Shown: positions 23,267 through 33,114 of the stretch, piece by piece
Position numbering within the stretch: the first letter of the stretch is position 1
Layout: every line of letters starts with the position of its first letter
Assembly (NCBI GenBank): GCA_033782935.1
Contig: JAWQEG010002447.1
Span: 1 to 64,000, forward strand
Direction: 5' to 3'
Origin: Petrolisthes cinctipes
Lineage: Eukaryota; Arthropoda; Malacostraca; Decapoda; Porcellanidae
Length of the DNA: 64,000 nt
Program-made: the position numbers and the translations under genes
The notes under the pieces: generated by a model
The model's database searches: none
Told to the model about the DNA's origin: nothing
The model's input: the letters and a program-made list of their open reading frames with translations, nothing else

Positions 23267-23297
23267 CCGCGCCGCCTCCTCCTATACAACCTCCTTG
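23267..23297 (-). repeat. P element terminal inverted repeat (transposase 5' side)
   Basis: Ends CCTATACAACCTCCTTG at 23,297, next to the second GAATGAGC target copy (23,298-23,305). Confidence 0.85.
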
Positions 23298-23505
23298 GAA
23301 TGAGCGGGTTGACGCCCTGGCTAAGGCTGCGGTCTCTAATTCTCGGCCTCCTGCCAGGCGTCATCCTGTTCCTGCAATGGACCTTCGACCCTACATAGAT
23401 GCTACCGTTCCTTCCTGCTGGCAGGACAGATGGGACGCCGTCGGGGCTAACAAGCTCCGCGACATCCGCCAGCGCCTTTGTTTGTGGAGCTACGGCGGCC
23501 TGTCT
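23298..23505 (+). pseudogene. I-clade ORF2, RNase H end and start of C-terminal region
   Basis: Continues the RNase H text cut at 19,568: ERVDALAKAAVSNSRPPARRHPVP matches copy A (2,758-2,830), then a segment with CWQDRWDAVGANKLRDIR. It breaks off at FVVELRRPV-like sequence in a CT microsatellite, before the Cys/His tail seen in copy A. Confidence 0.78.
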
Positions 23506-23700
23506 CTCTCTCTCTGTAACCTACACACACACACACACGCGTGCACACACATTATCAGGTTTGGTATAAAGTCATGACGTTGCATATTATCTGTTGTTAT
23601 ATATGCGTTTATCTAATGTTGAAAACCGTGTCAAAATAATATTATTATTATCACCTCAAAATTATTTCAGTTTACGTCTGCCAGTAAAATTTTTTATTGA
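23505..23700 (+). repeat. Microsatellite-bearing dispersed repeat, copy 1
   Basis: (CT)n, GTAACCTA, (CA)n, then about 170 bp of unique sequence. The same arrangement occurs in reverse orientation at 35,930 down to 35,771, continuing at 33,114 down to about 33,055, where a LINE has split it. A mobile or duplicated repeat that carries its own microsatellites is the simplest reading. No coding function. Confidence 0.65.
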
Positions 23701-23738
23701 TCTTTCAGTAATATTGACATGGTAGCCATACTAACAGT

Positions 23739-24404
23739 TGTACCAGTTCTGAAGGCTTGAACTCTGGGCAGAACTTGGTAACTTACTTGTATGTAATTCT
23801 TGTAGTTGTAGTGTAGTAGTTGTTGTTGTTGTTGTTGTTTTAGGTAACGTGGAAGACGGGGTGCTTTCTTAAGTTTTCTTAGGTGATTGACTTCACAAGT
23901 TTCTTAAGGCTTAATTTATTAATATGTGTACTTATCTATACAGGGTATTATCGTGATGTGCCTTGCCTTATGTGGTATTATGTCTCTCTCTATGGAGACA
24001 GTTTATAGCCCTTAGGGAGTCAGTGTGGTATCCTAACTCCTAGTGTACCTCCTCTGCTTATATACATTTCAAACTCTATAGTTTACAGAATGGCTAGAGT
24101 GTGACTGTGTTGCCTGTGAATGGTCAGTTTGATTCTGTACCTACTTCTCTCTTCTCGTGTGAAAGGGAAAGTAGGCCAACCCTTTCCTATCTCTCTCTCT
24201 CTCTCTCTCTCTCCTTTACTCTCTTTCCTACCTCTCCTTCGAAGGGGAGGTAGGAAGGGTTAATGTCTTTTCGTATGACCTGACGCCGCACCTGTGTGTG
24301 TGTGTGTGTGTCCAACCTGCCCAGGTGGCCTGTTTCTGATTTGTAAACAGATTAGAAGTAGTGACCCTTTTCCATTTGGTTTTATGGTGTGTACGGTACG
24401 TACA
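23739..24404 (-). repeat. 3' LTR of the gypsy element
   Basis: TG...CA ended, 666 bp. Contains a (TTG)n, a (CT)n and a (GT)n tract and an almost perfect palindrome CCTACCTCTCCTTCG/AAGGGGAGGTAGG at about 24,229-24,256. It has two more TTG units than the other LTR. Confidence 0.9.
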
Positions 24405-27400
24405 TTGCTCAGTCCGCTACCCTCGACTGGCCTCCAGCGATATCCTTTATGCTTTATTTAATAGAAGGCCAGTTCACAATGTTGGTAGGGCTAGATAACT
24501 AAGATATTAACAATGAATACATGTATAGTAACATAAAAATAGACATTAAGACATTGGCACACCATATACTTAAAATTAACATTACCGGTAATACATGAAT
24601 ATAAATACATGAACATGAATACATTGTTACATAAAATTTCATCTTAATATTAATGTGTTTAGCTAGGTGCATGTTATTGTGTGTATATAAGCTAACCTAT
24701 GCTAATGATTCACACATTAATGAGGGGGGATCCGTAGTGCTATGTTGTGTCTGTGGAATAACAGTCTTGTTCTTTTCAACACAAGATAATTCAGTATACT
24801 TCGATAGTTTTTTCTTATACAATACAAAAATAGTATTTTAGACTGTCTTATACAATACATAAATTTTATAGTACATGCCAGAAAATAAGACATGGGATAA
24901 TAAACATTGGTACCAAGTTTTATTTTGATCACTATGTGGAGGAATCAAATGATATAATAAGGATGATTGAATCCTATTCTCATTGAGTAACATAATAGTT
25001 TCATTTTGTCTGATACAACTGATAATGAATTAGGAGATGTTAAACAATTCAACTTTAAAGGAAATATGTTGAAAAGGTGGAAGAGATTGTGCTATGTTTT
25101 CAAGCAAATTACGTTTACTAGGCAAGGTAACGATTCCCTTGGATCGTATTGCCTATGAGTCTGCTTCTTTATAGTTGCCTTGAACCATACCATGTGTAGG
25201 ATGATTAAGGCAAATTAATGTTAATTGTGTTTTAGCAGGTAAGTATAGATAGTGGAAATTAAAATTGATGATGAAAGAGAGTTTGATTAGTAATAGATAT
25301 GAATATACATGCATATAGGGCTTGATTAGTAGTACTTATGATTCTAAGCAAGTGGAGATTTTGCATCCTTTGGAGACTTAAATGCAACTCCAATGCAAAG
25401 AAATATGCAAGACAAACATATATGAAGATATGCAACATGGCACTTGAAGTGTTGTGTGTCACTGACGACATCATCACTAAGTATAATACTTATTGGATGA
25501 AAATTGAATATTAAATGATTACTTCCATTTTCATAGGGAATTGTAGAAGTGCGTAGTTTGTGAATAACATTTTACCTTTTATGGGAATAATAATGAGTAT
25601 ATGATTTTGTATTAAAATACTACGCATGACTGGTTAATAATATTTCATGAAAGAAATAAGGAAGATGAGATTTCATCATTGATTGTACCATTGCATCTCG
25701 TAGCTATTGGAGTGGTAATAATATTGTGAGTTGATCTTATCTTACCCGCAGTAAATATTCTCTTAATAAGTGGTTGTAATTCCTCTTGAAGTTCCTCACC
25801 TGCTATTATTTTTCCGCAAACTCACAGAAATAAAAATAGAAGCCTAAAAATATGATGTGATTATTTCATATATGTAGTTCATTTCATTCGTTGCTCATAT
25901 AAACTATCTAAATCGTATTTAATTTCTGTGCAATGATTTACACTCTAATACAGTATATACCTGTTACTCTATCTTACCTTGATTTGCAAAGGCTTGTCCT
26001 GCAACCTTTTATGTATGGGATAATGCTTTTATACCACTATATCTCTAAGCATTACCAAATAGTGCTCATGAAATTTCACTTAAAAATTATCTAAATCACG
26101 CTCTGGGCTGTGATGATGGCTCTAAGCCATTATATTTTTTTTTTTGTATAATAAGCTAGCAATATTACCTGAGTCGCTGAATCCATTCCTAGGGCGCCCA
26201 ATGGTGCAAGGACACTATAGAATATAATGCACTTACATAGGTAACTTCAGTTGTGTGATACCTGTCAACCAAAACTAGTGTATCATTAAGTATTTTATCT
26301 GTAATCACTGCTCAATGGCAGAAAATTTTGGTAATAATTCATATATCCAGTAAAGAGTAAGAAATAGTGATCATATCGTTCATCACCAATATTTTATTTA
26401 TTTTCCTTTTCTTTTCAACTGTTTGATAAAATTGTAAACGAGAGCTCTCGGATTGTAAGACGTCATCTTTTGCGTTGTGTACTTCGTCGGAGCCTGTAGC
26501 TGCCGCGAGTAGGCCTATAGACATGAAAACCGTTATATAGGTTAATTTGGGCCACTTTTGTAAGAAGAAATATTATTTTACATTGGAAACCGATCGGAGT
26601 TTGTGTTTGTAAGTGTTTATTTTATTATCATCAATAGTAGGGATAATATTACGAGGAAGAGGATATTGTTGCTGTTGCAGAGATATTGATTGGTTTTATT
26701 TTGGATGTTAGGATTTTTGCGCGCATTTTACCAATTTCTTTATTCTGTTTACATAAACAATATCATCCGCCTGGTAAAATTATTCATTATTATAAGGTTA
26801 TACCTACTAAAGACATGACTGTGTGAAGTTCGATCGGGTACCCATTATGTTGGCGATTACGCATTTTTTTTTTTTTTTTTCTAGCAAGCCTATAATTTGT
26901 TTTGTTATGTCGGCGATCACACATTTTTCTTGCAAGCCGATAAATTGCTTTGTTATGTCGGCGATCACACATTTTTCTTGCAAGCCGATAAATTGCTTTG
27001 TTATGTCGGCGATCACACATTTTTCTTGCAAGCCGATAAATTGCTTTGTTATGTCGGCGATCACACATTTTTCTTGCAAGCCGATAAATTGCTTTGTTCA
27101 TCATGATGAAATTGTGGAAATGCAACTCACTGTCGTTCAGCATAGTTGTCCATGTTGTAGCATGGCTTCTTCGTGGCAATTGTTATATCATATGAAAGAC
27201 GTATCCATACGCCATATAGTATTGCATGTGGAGTTTTTCCTTTTTTTTTTTGTATTTTGTAGTGTTTATTGACCGTCATATCGATGCAGTCTTCCCATGT
27301 GGAGGGATTTTCATTGTTTCTGTGCCACGAAGTACTTCTAGTAGTGTTACGGTTTTTCCGTTTTGTTAACCCATTAGATGCTGGGAAATATGGTAATACA

Positions 27401-28199
27401 AACGTTTGCTTAATGTAGAAGAAATAAGATACCTTTTATAATATCGGGACATGTATATGGTCATATGAATTTGGTTTTTAAATATATGTGCACTTACTTT
27501 TGCGGTTTTTACGTAGTGGTGCCGCCACTATATCTAGAAAAATAGTTAACCATAGGTAAAAACTTACTGTATCCTGATTCTAAATTGGTAAGGAAAGTAG
27601 ATCTATTCCTACTATGTCCCATTATTCGTCCAGGATTAGGGATTCCCGTCATGGAACAGAGGTCCAAATGTATGGCCTTGAATTGCATTGTATGTTTCGC
27701 ACTGAGCGATATATGTGTTTCATCATCTACCCTTAGTTTATGTTAATAGTATATTGTATGGAGAGTGGTTAGGTACCTACCTCTATCATGATGTCCTGCT
27801 GCATTATGATATAAGGGTAATTAATACTGAGGGAATTATTATTTGTTGTATCACTATTTGATTGGTTTGTACGTCACGTTTCCTTAGTTTTCTGTAAATA
27901 ATATCATCATGAAGGGAAAAGATATTTAAGTGACTGGGTAATCATGGTCCATTATTATCATCCTCAGGGTTTTTAATGAATATCTTATTACATTCATCAT
28001 AGAATCCGTTTGCTAATGATTAGGAACCGTATTAATGTCAAAGTCCATGGGTGTCCTCGGAACTAAAAGGACAAGATGATTGTTTAAGGGATCTGCTACT
28101 TTATTTAATCGTCCTGGAAGGTATTTAATATCTATATGTGGGAGAAATTCCTGAATTGTTAGATTTTATCTGGCTAATTTTCCCGTTAGGGTTTGAGGT
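24405..28199 (-). other. Gypsy interior downstream of RNase H, no clear integrase
   Basis: AT-rich, about 3.8 kb. An integrase would be expected here, but I cannot point to a HHCC finger or a DDE signature. A few short minus-strand peptides (for example around 27,290-27,360) might be decayed coding sequence. The tandem repeat at 26,847-27,095 lies here. The rest is unrecognised. Confidence 0.5.
26847..27095 (+). repeat. 48 bp tandem repeat, four perfect copies plus one decayed
   Basis: Perfect units begin at 26,904, 26,952, 27,000 and 27,048 (GTTATGTCGGCGATCACACA...). A diverged unit with a T-run expansion precedes them. The period is a multiple of three, so open frames read through on both strands (16-residue repeats such as NKAIYRLARKMCDRRH on the minus strand). 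No spacers, so not a CRISPR. Identity between units suggests recent amplification. Confidence 0.92.
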
Positions 28200-30260
28200 T
28201 ATAGTAAGCCAAGGATCGTTTGGTAATTCGCGAAAACTTGTAAAGGATAGCCTAATACGATTTCTCTAAAAGTACGAATTGCCCATAATATTGCTTAAAT
28301 TTCCTGTTTTGTTACAGAGTAATGAGTTTCCTGTGCATTTAATATTTTCTAAGCATTAGCACATACCTGATATCTACCCATAGCTATCTCTTACATAAGT
28401 ACAGCGCCTAAGCCTACTGAAGAAGCATCTGTACACTTGATAAAAGTTAATGAATATTTGGGAACGCAATAATTGGAGCTGACATTACTTAACCTTTAAT
28501 AATTCAAAGCTCAGCTGTTTTTTCTGGCATCCATACAAAATCTCGAGTTGATTATTTAGGGGTTTAGCTACTTGGGAAAAATGTTCTACAAAGATTCTAT
28601 AATAAGGACATAAACCCAAGAATTATTTTACGTTAGTAGCATTTATTAGGAATAGTGAATACTTTCATTGCTCGTATTTTACCAGATTGTGTATGGAGCA
28701 CAGTGGCGGTTAATGTATAACCTAAAATTATAATTTCCTGGTTAATAAAATGACACATAGGCAGTTAAAGTTTGAGGCCTACCTAATGTAATCTCTGGAT
28801 AAGCTTCTTTATTGTTACTTATTATGAATGTACTTCTATAGAAAAATAATCAAATCGTTGAGATTAGCGATGACTACGTTATTAAGAACGCCAATACGGA
28901 AATTGACCATATGTTGAAATGTGGATGAAACATTACCTAACCCAAATGGTCTACGAATGTATTCATAATAACCATGGGAAGTACTAAATGTTGTAATGGG
29001 TTGACTTTTATCATTTAATGCTACTTGCCAGTTTCCACTGACCAAGGTTAAGGTGGAGAATATCATAGGCTTTGATTTACCAATGTTAGACAAAACATCT
29101 TAAAGGAGGGAGGGGATATTTATCTTTAATTGTAGCATTATTTATATGTCCGTAATCAATTACTGGCGTAAATTCACCATTATTATTGAAACCAAAAACA
29201 TTGGGCTGTTAAGAGGGGAGTTAGAATTCCTAATAATGCTTTCATCCATCATTTCATTTATAATTTTCTTTACAACTTTCTGCCTACTACGAGGTACGGA
29301 AGTCTATATGCTCGAATAAATGGGTTGAGGAGATGTTAGTGTAATGGTATGCTTTATAATGTTGGTTCATCCTAAGGATTCACCAAGTAGGGCAATCGTA
29401 TTCAATATGTGGCTAGTATGGTGATGAGATTATCACGATAAATGGAACATCGTGCCCACTAACAAAATTTCTAAGTTGTTCCCTTCTGTGACTATCACTT
29501 TATCCTTCGGTAAGAACCGATACAATATTTCCTTGTGGTATTGGTCTAACTTCCATCTGTACAGATCACATAGATATGTTCCTTTCTTTACATGCATTTT
29601 GGTAGATGATTTATTAATATCAGTGATATTTTCACTGTTTACATTGGGTAAAGTAAATTAATCCCCGATTATATATTATTTTACTGGTTCTATTGAGAAT
29701 AGAACGGTAGTATGTGGCTGTACATGAGATGGAAGCTTTACCTTCAATTAATGGACGAAATTTGGAGTTAATATAATATTATATGCAGCAATGGCCTTTA
29801 TGATACTGGGGTCGTTTCCCTCATTTTCAATATGTATAGAATTAACATTACATGGACTTATATATTGGTCTGGACAATCCTGTATTGGAATACATTAATT
29901 CCTAAAATGTATTATTTTATATTTAGGGTTAATTAATATGGTTTGTTTGATAAGGTATGATAAACCTAGTTTATAATTTCGTATTATATAAAATGCAATA
30001 TGTATATGGTTAGTTCCCTTGTCTAACCGTACAGGAAGGGTTAAAGTGTCCCTAAGACCTGTAATTTATTGTCTGTCATGGTTGACAATGCTATGTCACC
30101 TGTTCAATCTTGGTTATAAATGCCGCTGTGGAGCTAATTTGCATAATATGTTAAAGGAATTATCCGATAACAAGGAAACTGCGGCGCCTGTGTCTATCAT
30201 TAAGGTGGTGTTACTATGTGATACTAGGACAGGGAATTATAGTAATTTATTGGTAAATGC
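28200..30260 (-). pseudogene. Gypsy pol: protease, RT and RNase H remnants
   Basis: Aspartic protease: the active-site sequence MIDTGAAVSLL is encoded at 30,171-30,200. RT: 28,836-29,093 encodes FSTLTLVSGNWQVAL...YEYIRRPFGLGNVSSTFQ...DLIIF, the palm with the catalytic region reading NLNDLI where the family has YLDDI. RNase H: about 28,446-28,200 encodes TDASSVGLGAVL and ETHYSVTKQE but has at least three stop codons. Reading frames change between pieces. The enzyme set cannot be functional from this copy. Gag lies directly upstream. Confidence 0.8.
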
Positions 30261-30295
30261 GACGACAGGGCCTACAGTTTTATTTTCGGGACGTT

Positions 30296-31084
30296 TTAAT
30301 ATTGTGGCGGTCTCGTTTCATACATCATATTTTGATTGTGCAAGTCCCATTTCATTCTGTTAAGGATCATGCATTCATCTAAGGAATGCGACTTTGATTC
30401 ATGTATTTGACTGTATTTATTATTACTTTTCCCTTGATAATTTCCTTTAGTATTATGTAAGTAATAACAATCACTGGTAATATTATTATTTCCGTTACAG
30501 TGTTTGCAACGTTTTCCCTGTGATTCCCTTTGAGTAGGTGTGGCATCAAAATTAAAATTCTTCGTCCCCATGGATTGAGTAATCTGTAATTCACGATGTA
30601 TGATACGAGATTCCTTCGAATTTAAAATTAGAGACCCTGATAATGCAAGTGCTTTTGCTGGTTCACTTGTAGTTATGTTGTCTGCCTTTGTTATAATCAT
30701 TCTCTGAACCCATGATAATGAATTATGAATTTTACCATCCCCAAAAACATCAATAAGTGACTGTCTGAACGTAGCATATGACGTTAAATTCTCTGGATCA
30801 GAAAAAGCACTTGTAGTTAACATATAGCTGGCTGGACTATCTGGTGCAATATGCACTCTCAGGAATCTTATCTTATGTAAGTCTTGCTCTATATTAGTTT
30901 GATTAAACACATCCTCCACATGACGCAAGAAGAGATGAATCCCATATCTTGGATTATCTCCCGTATAATACTTTAAATACTTGTGGGTGGGTAAGCTTGT
31001 CATTGTATGCATAGAAGAGGTAGTGGGGTTAGAAGAAGTTGTATGAAGAGCAGAGACAGTAGGAGATTGTGGAGGAGTAGCCAT
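30296..31084 (-). CDS. Gypsy gag protein (262 residues)
   Basis: Structural protein that would form the particle and bind the RNA. The frame is intact from ATG at 31,084. The N-terminus is Thr/Ser/Pro-rich; the central part (YYTGDNPRYGIHLFLRHVEDVF, RQSLIDVFGD) resembles gypsy-type capsid; near the C-terminus CKHCNGNNNITSDC has the spacing of a CX2CX4HX4C zinc knuckle but with Asn in place of His. It lies about 0.8 kb inside the 5' LTR. An intact gag next to a ruined pol is unusual and may mean selection on packaging, or chance. Confidence 0.75.
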   Translation of the reverse strand: MATPPQSPTVSALHTTSSNPTTSSMHTMTSLPTHKYLKYYTGDNPRYGIHLFLRHVEDVFNQTNIEQDLHKIRFLRVHIAPDSPASYMLTTSAFSDPENLTSYATFRQSLIDVFGDGKIHNSLSWVQRMIITKADNITTSEPAKALALSGSLILNSKESRIIHRELQITQSMGTKNFNFDATPTQRESQGKRCKHCNGNNNITSDCYYLHNTKGNYQGKSNNKYSQIHESKSHSLDECMILNRMKWDLHNQNMMYETRPPQY

Positions 31085-31911
31085 TGTTGGGGAAAATACA
31101 GGTTAATATAGTATACCAGATTAAGTTGTTAATGGGGGTAAGGTAGAAGCAGAAAATATACTCGAATGTGTTGGCACCACAAACGAGGCTTAGGGAGGCA
31201 GGGAAATCTAGTTTGGAGACTAATGACTCATTATCATGGATATTCGAAGTTAGTTATGATACCTTTGGATTAATGGGGGAGAATATCTTTACCTTTGTTG
31301 TAATTTGGCACTTCTTTTCTTTCTTTCTGGGCTGTAATTGAGGAACCTAATCTATTCTAACATGTTCGTGGACAAGTGAAAAATAATGTAATGTAACATG
31401 TAATGTGTACCTACTGTTAGTTGACTCTAGTTGCAACGACGATGACGATGTGGTGAAGAGGCGACGTCGGTGGAGAGGCGAAGCGATTATTAGTTAGCTC
31501 GCACACTAACACACTAACAGTCGTTATTGGAGTGAAGATGATGAACGTTGACTTGCCTTTACGAGAGCATTTACGTAACGAGGCGTCAGCGTGGAGGTGA
31601 TGGAGGTCGTGGCGTTGTCCTGACGAGAGCATTTACGCAGGGACGCCGATATGGTAGTGATGAAGTGATGATTGTTTGTTGTGAAGTAGATGAGGACCCC
31701 TTGTAGGTCAGTTGCAATTATATTGAAGCAGGTGCCTCTTGTAGGTGAAGAATTTGTGGTTTATCTCCCTCGTTAGAGGTCGTAAGATTATACCCACAGA
31801 AGAAATTACTTGAGAGGATTTACAAGTAAATTCCTTCAACTTGTCCTTGAACAATGTTAGTCACTGTACTCCCGTGAAGTCGATACCTTGCAATTTGCCT
31901 TATTGCAAAAA

Positions 31912-31925
31912 CACCGCTGCCATCA
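31912..31925 (-). promoter_or_regulatory. Primer-binding site, probably for tRNA-Leu
   Basis: On the minus strand TGATGGCAGCGGTG lies two bases inside the 5' LTR. Its complement CACCGCTGCCATCA matches a leucine tRNA acceptor end plus CCA (CACCGCTGCCACCA) with one mismatch. The tRNA match is from memory. Confidence 0.55.
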
Positions 31926-31927
31926 AA

Positions 31928-32587
31928 TGTACCAGTTCTGAAGGCTTGAACTCTGGGCAGAACTTGGTAACTTACTTGTATGTAATTCTTGTAGTTGTAG
32001 TGTAGTAGTTGTTGTTGTTGTTTTAGGTAACGTGGAAGACGGGGTGCTTTCTTAAGTTTGCTTAGGTGATTGACTTCACAAGTTTCTTAAGGCTTAATTT
32101 ATTAATATGTGTACTTATCTATACAGGGTATTATCGTGATGTGCCTTGCCTTATGTGGTATTATGTCTCTCTCTATGGAGACAGTTTATAGCCCTTAGGG
32201 AGTCAGTGTGGTATCCTAACTCCTAGTGTACCTCCTCTGCTTATATACATTTCAAACTCTATAGTTTACAGAATGGCTAGAGTGTGACTGTGTTGCCTGT
32301 GAATGGTCAGTTTGATTCTGTACCTACTTCTCTCTTCTCGTGTGAAAGGGAAAGTAGGCCAACCCTTTCCTATCTCTCTCTCTCTCTCTCTCTCTCCTTT
32401 ACTCTCTTTCCTACCTCTCCTTCGAAGGGGAGGTAGGAAGGGTTAATGTCTTTTCGTATGACCTGACGCCGCACCTGTGTGTGTGTGTGTGTGTCCAACC
32501 TGCCCAGGTGGCCTGTTTCTGATTTGTAAACAGATTAGAAGTAGTGACCCTTTTCCATTTGGTTTTATGGTGTGTACGGTACGTACA
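31928..32587 (-). repeat. 5' LTR of the gypsy element
   Basis: 660 bp, nearly identical to 23,739-24,404; I find one clear substitution (T to G in AAGTTTGCTTAG near 32,059) besides tract-length differences. Promoter signals for minus-strand transcription should lie here but none is certain. Confidence 0.9.
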
Positions 32588-32591
32588 CAGT

Positions 32592-33049
32592 GATATATTT
32601 GGTTAATAGGTAATGAGGCGTTTAGTGACAGACCACAAGAAAGGTGCCCTATATGTCAACCCCAAATGTATGATTGCGTGTTCAGTTATCACTGTAAAGA
32701 TTGTTAGTCAATTTGATTAATTAATTTAACCTTACATGCCAAAGAATAATAATTCATACGAGTAGTAATTAAAACCAGCTTGTCTGAAACTCTCATCTTA
32801 TTATATACTGAAATGAAGAGCCATGGAGCTATGGATATTTAAGTTTTGGGTTGGATTCAGAGTCGGTAAAATTAAAAAAAAAATCAGGTAATAATATGTA
32901 TGAGTAAATCTATGAAGAAATATTATTATTATTAATAGTCGGCATCGGAGTCGTAATTATGAAACATCTGTGGTCGGAGTCGGATTCGACTAACAGTTGC
33001 ATTGGCAGTAAATATGTGGTTACACCGAGGTGTTGTATGCATCCCTGCT
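32592..33049. other. Spacer between gypsy element and next repeat
   Basis: Unrecognised AT-rich sequence. A GGAGTCG/GGCATCGG-type short degenerate repeat occurs around 32,940-32,990. Confidence 0.45.
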
Positions 33050-33114
33050 GTACTTGATTGATGTTTTATTTTTATGAATTCTTACTGGCAGAGGTAAACC
33101 AAAATAATTATGAG

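Larger units (their letters stand above)
19569..23297 (-). mobile_element. P element (THAP-domain transposon)
   Basis: A perfect 8 bp direct repeat GAATGAGC flanks the insert (19,561-19,568 and 23,298-23,305), as expected for P elements. The inverted ends begin CAAGGAGGTTGTATAGGAGG and match for about 31 bp with three differences, the same length as in the Drosophila P element. The transposase gene lies on the minus strand. Removing the element rejoins the RNase H text of the host LINE at GNE...DALAKAA. The element is 3.73 kb, roughly the size of a full-length P element, but its gene is broken. Confidence 0.9.
7408..23505 (+). mobile_element. I-clade LINE, copy B, with three nested insertions
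   Basis: After removing a Tc1-like element (8,950-12,879), a LINE (15,045-17,735) and a P element (19,569-23,297), the remainder is about 5.7 kb. It reads 5' UTR, gag-like ORF1 with zinc knuckles, ORF2 endonuclease, RT, RNase H and the beginning of the C-terminal region. Reading frames rejoin cleanly across the Tc1 and P insertions. The 5' end is taken at a 13-C tract (7,408-7,420), where copy C stops. The 3' end is truncated in a CT microsatellite near 23,505, so tail and target duplication are missing. Confidence 0.85.
23739..32587 (-). mobile_element. Ty3/gypsy LTR retrotransposon, complete but defective
   Basis: Two direct repeats of 666 and 660 bp (TGTACC...GTACA) enclose 7.5 kb and are flanked by a 4 bp direct repeat CAGT (23,735-23,738 and 32,588-32,591). 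On the minus strand the order is LTR, primer-binding site, gag, protease, RT, RNase H, LTR. The protease-RT-RNase H order is shared by LTR elements; the RT and RNase H text (RRPFGLGNV, TDASSVGLGAVL) fits Ty3/gypsy. The LTRs differ by one clear substitution plus microsatellite length changes, yet pol is full of stops. The long 3' interior (24,405-28,200) has no clear integrase. Confidence 0.88.

Noticed and set aside
26790..27272. Possible repeat protein or CRISPR-like array
   Set aside because: Units are directly adjacent with no spacers, and frames are open on both strands because the period is 48 bp. Treated as a tandem repeat inside a retrotransposon.
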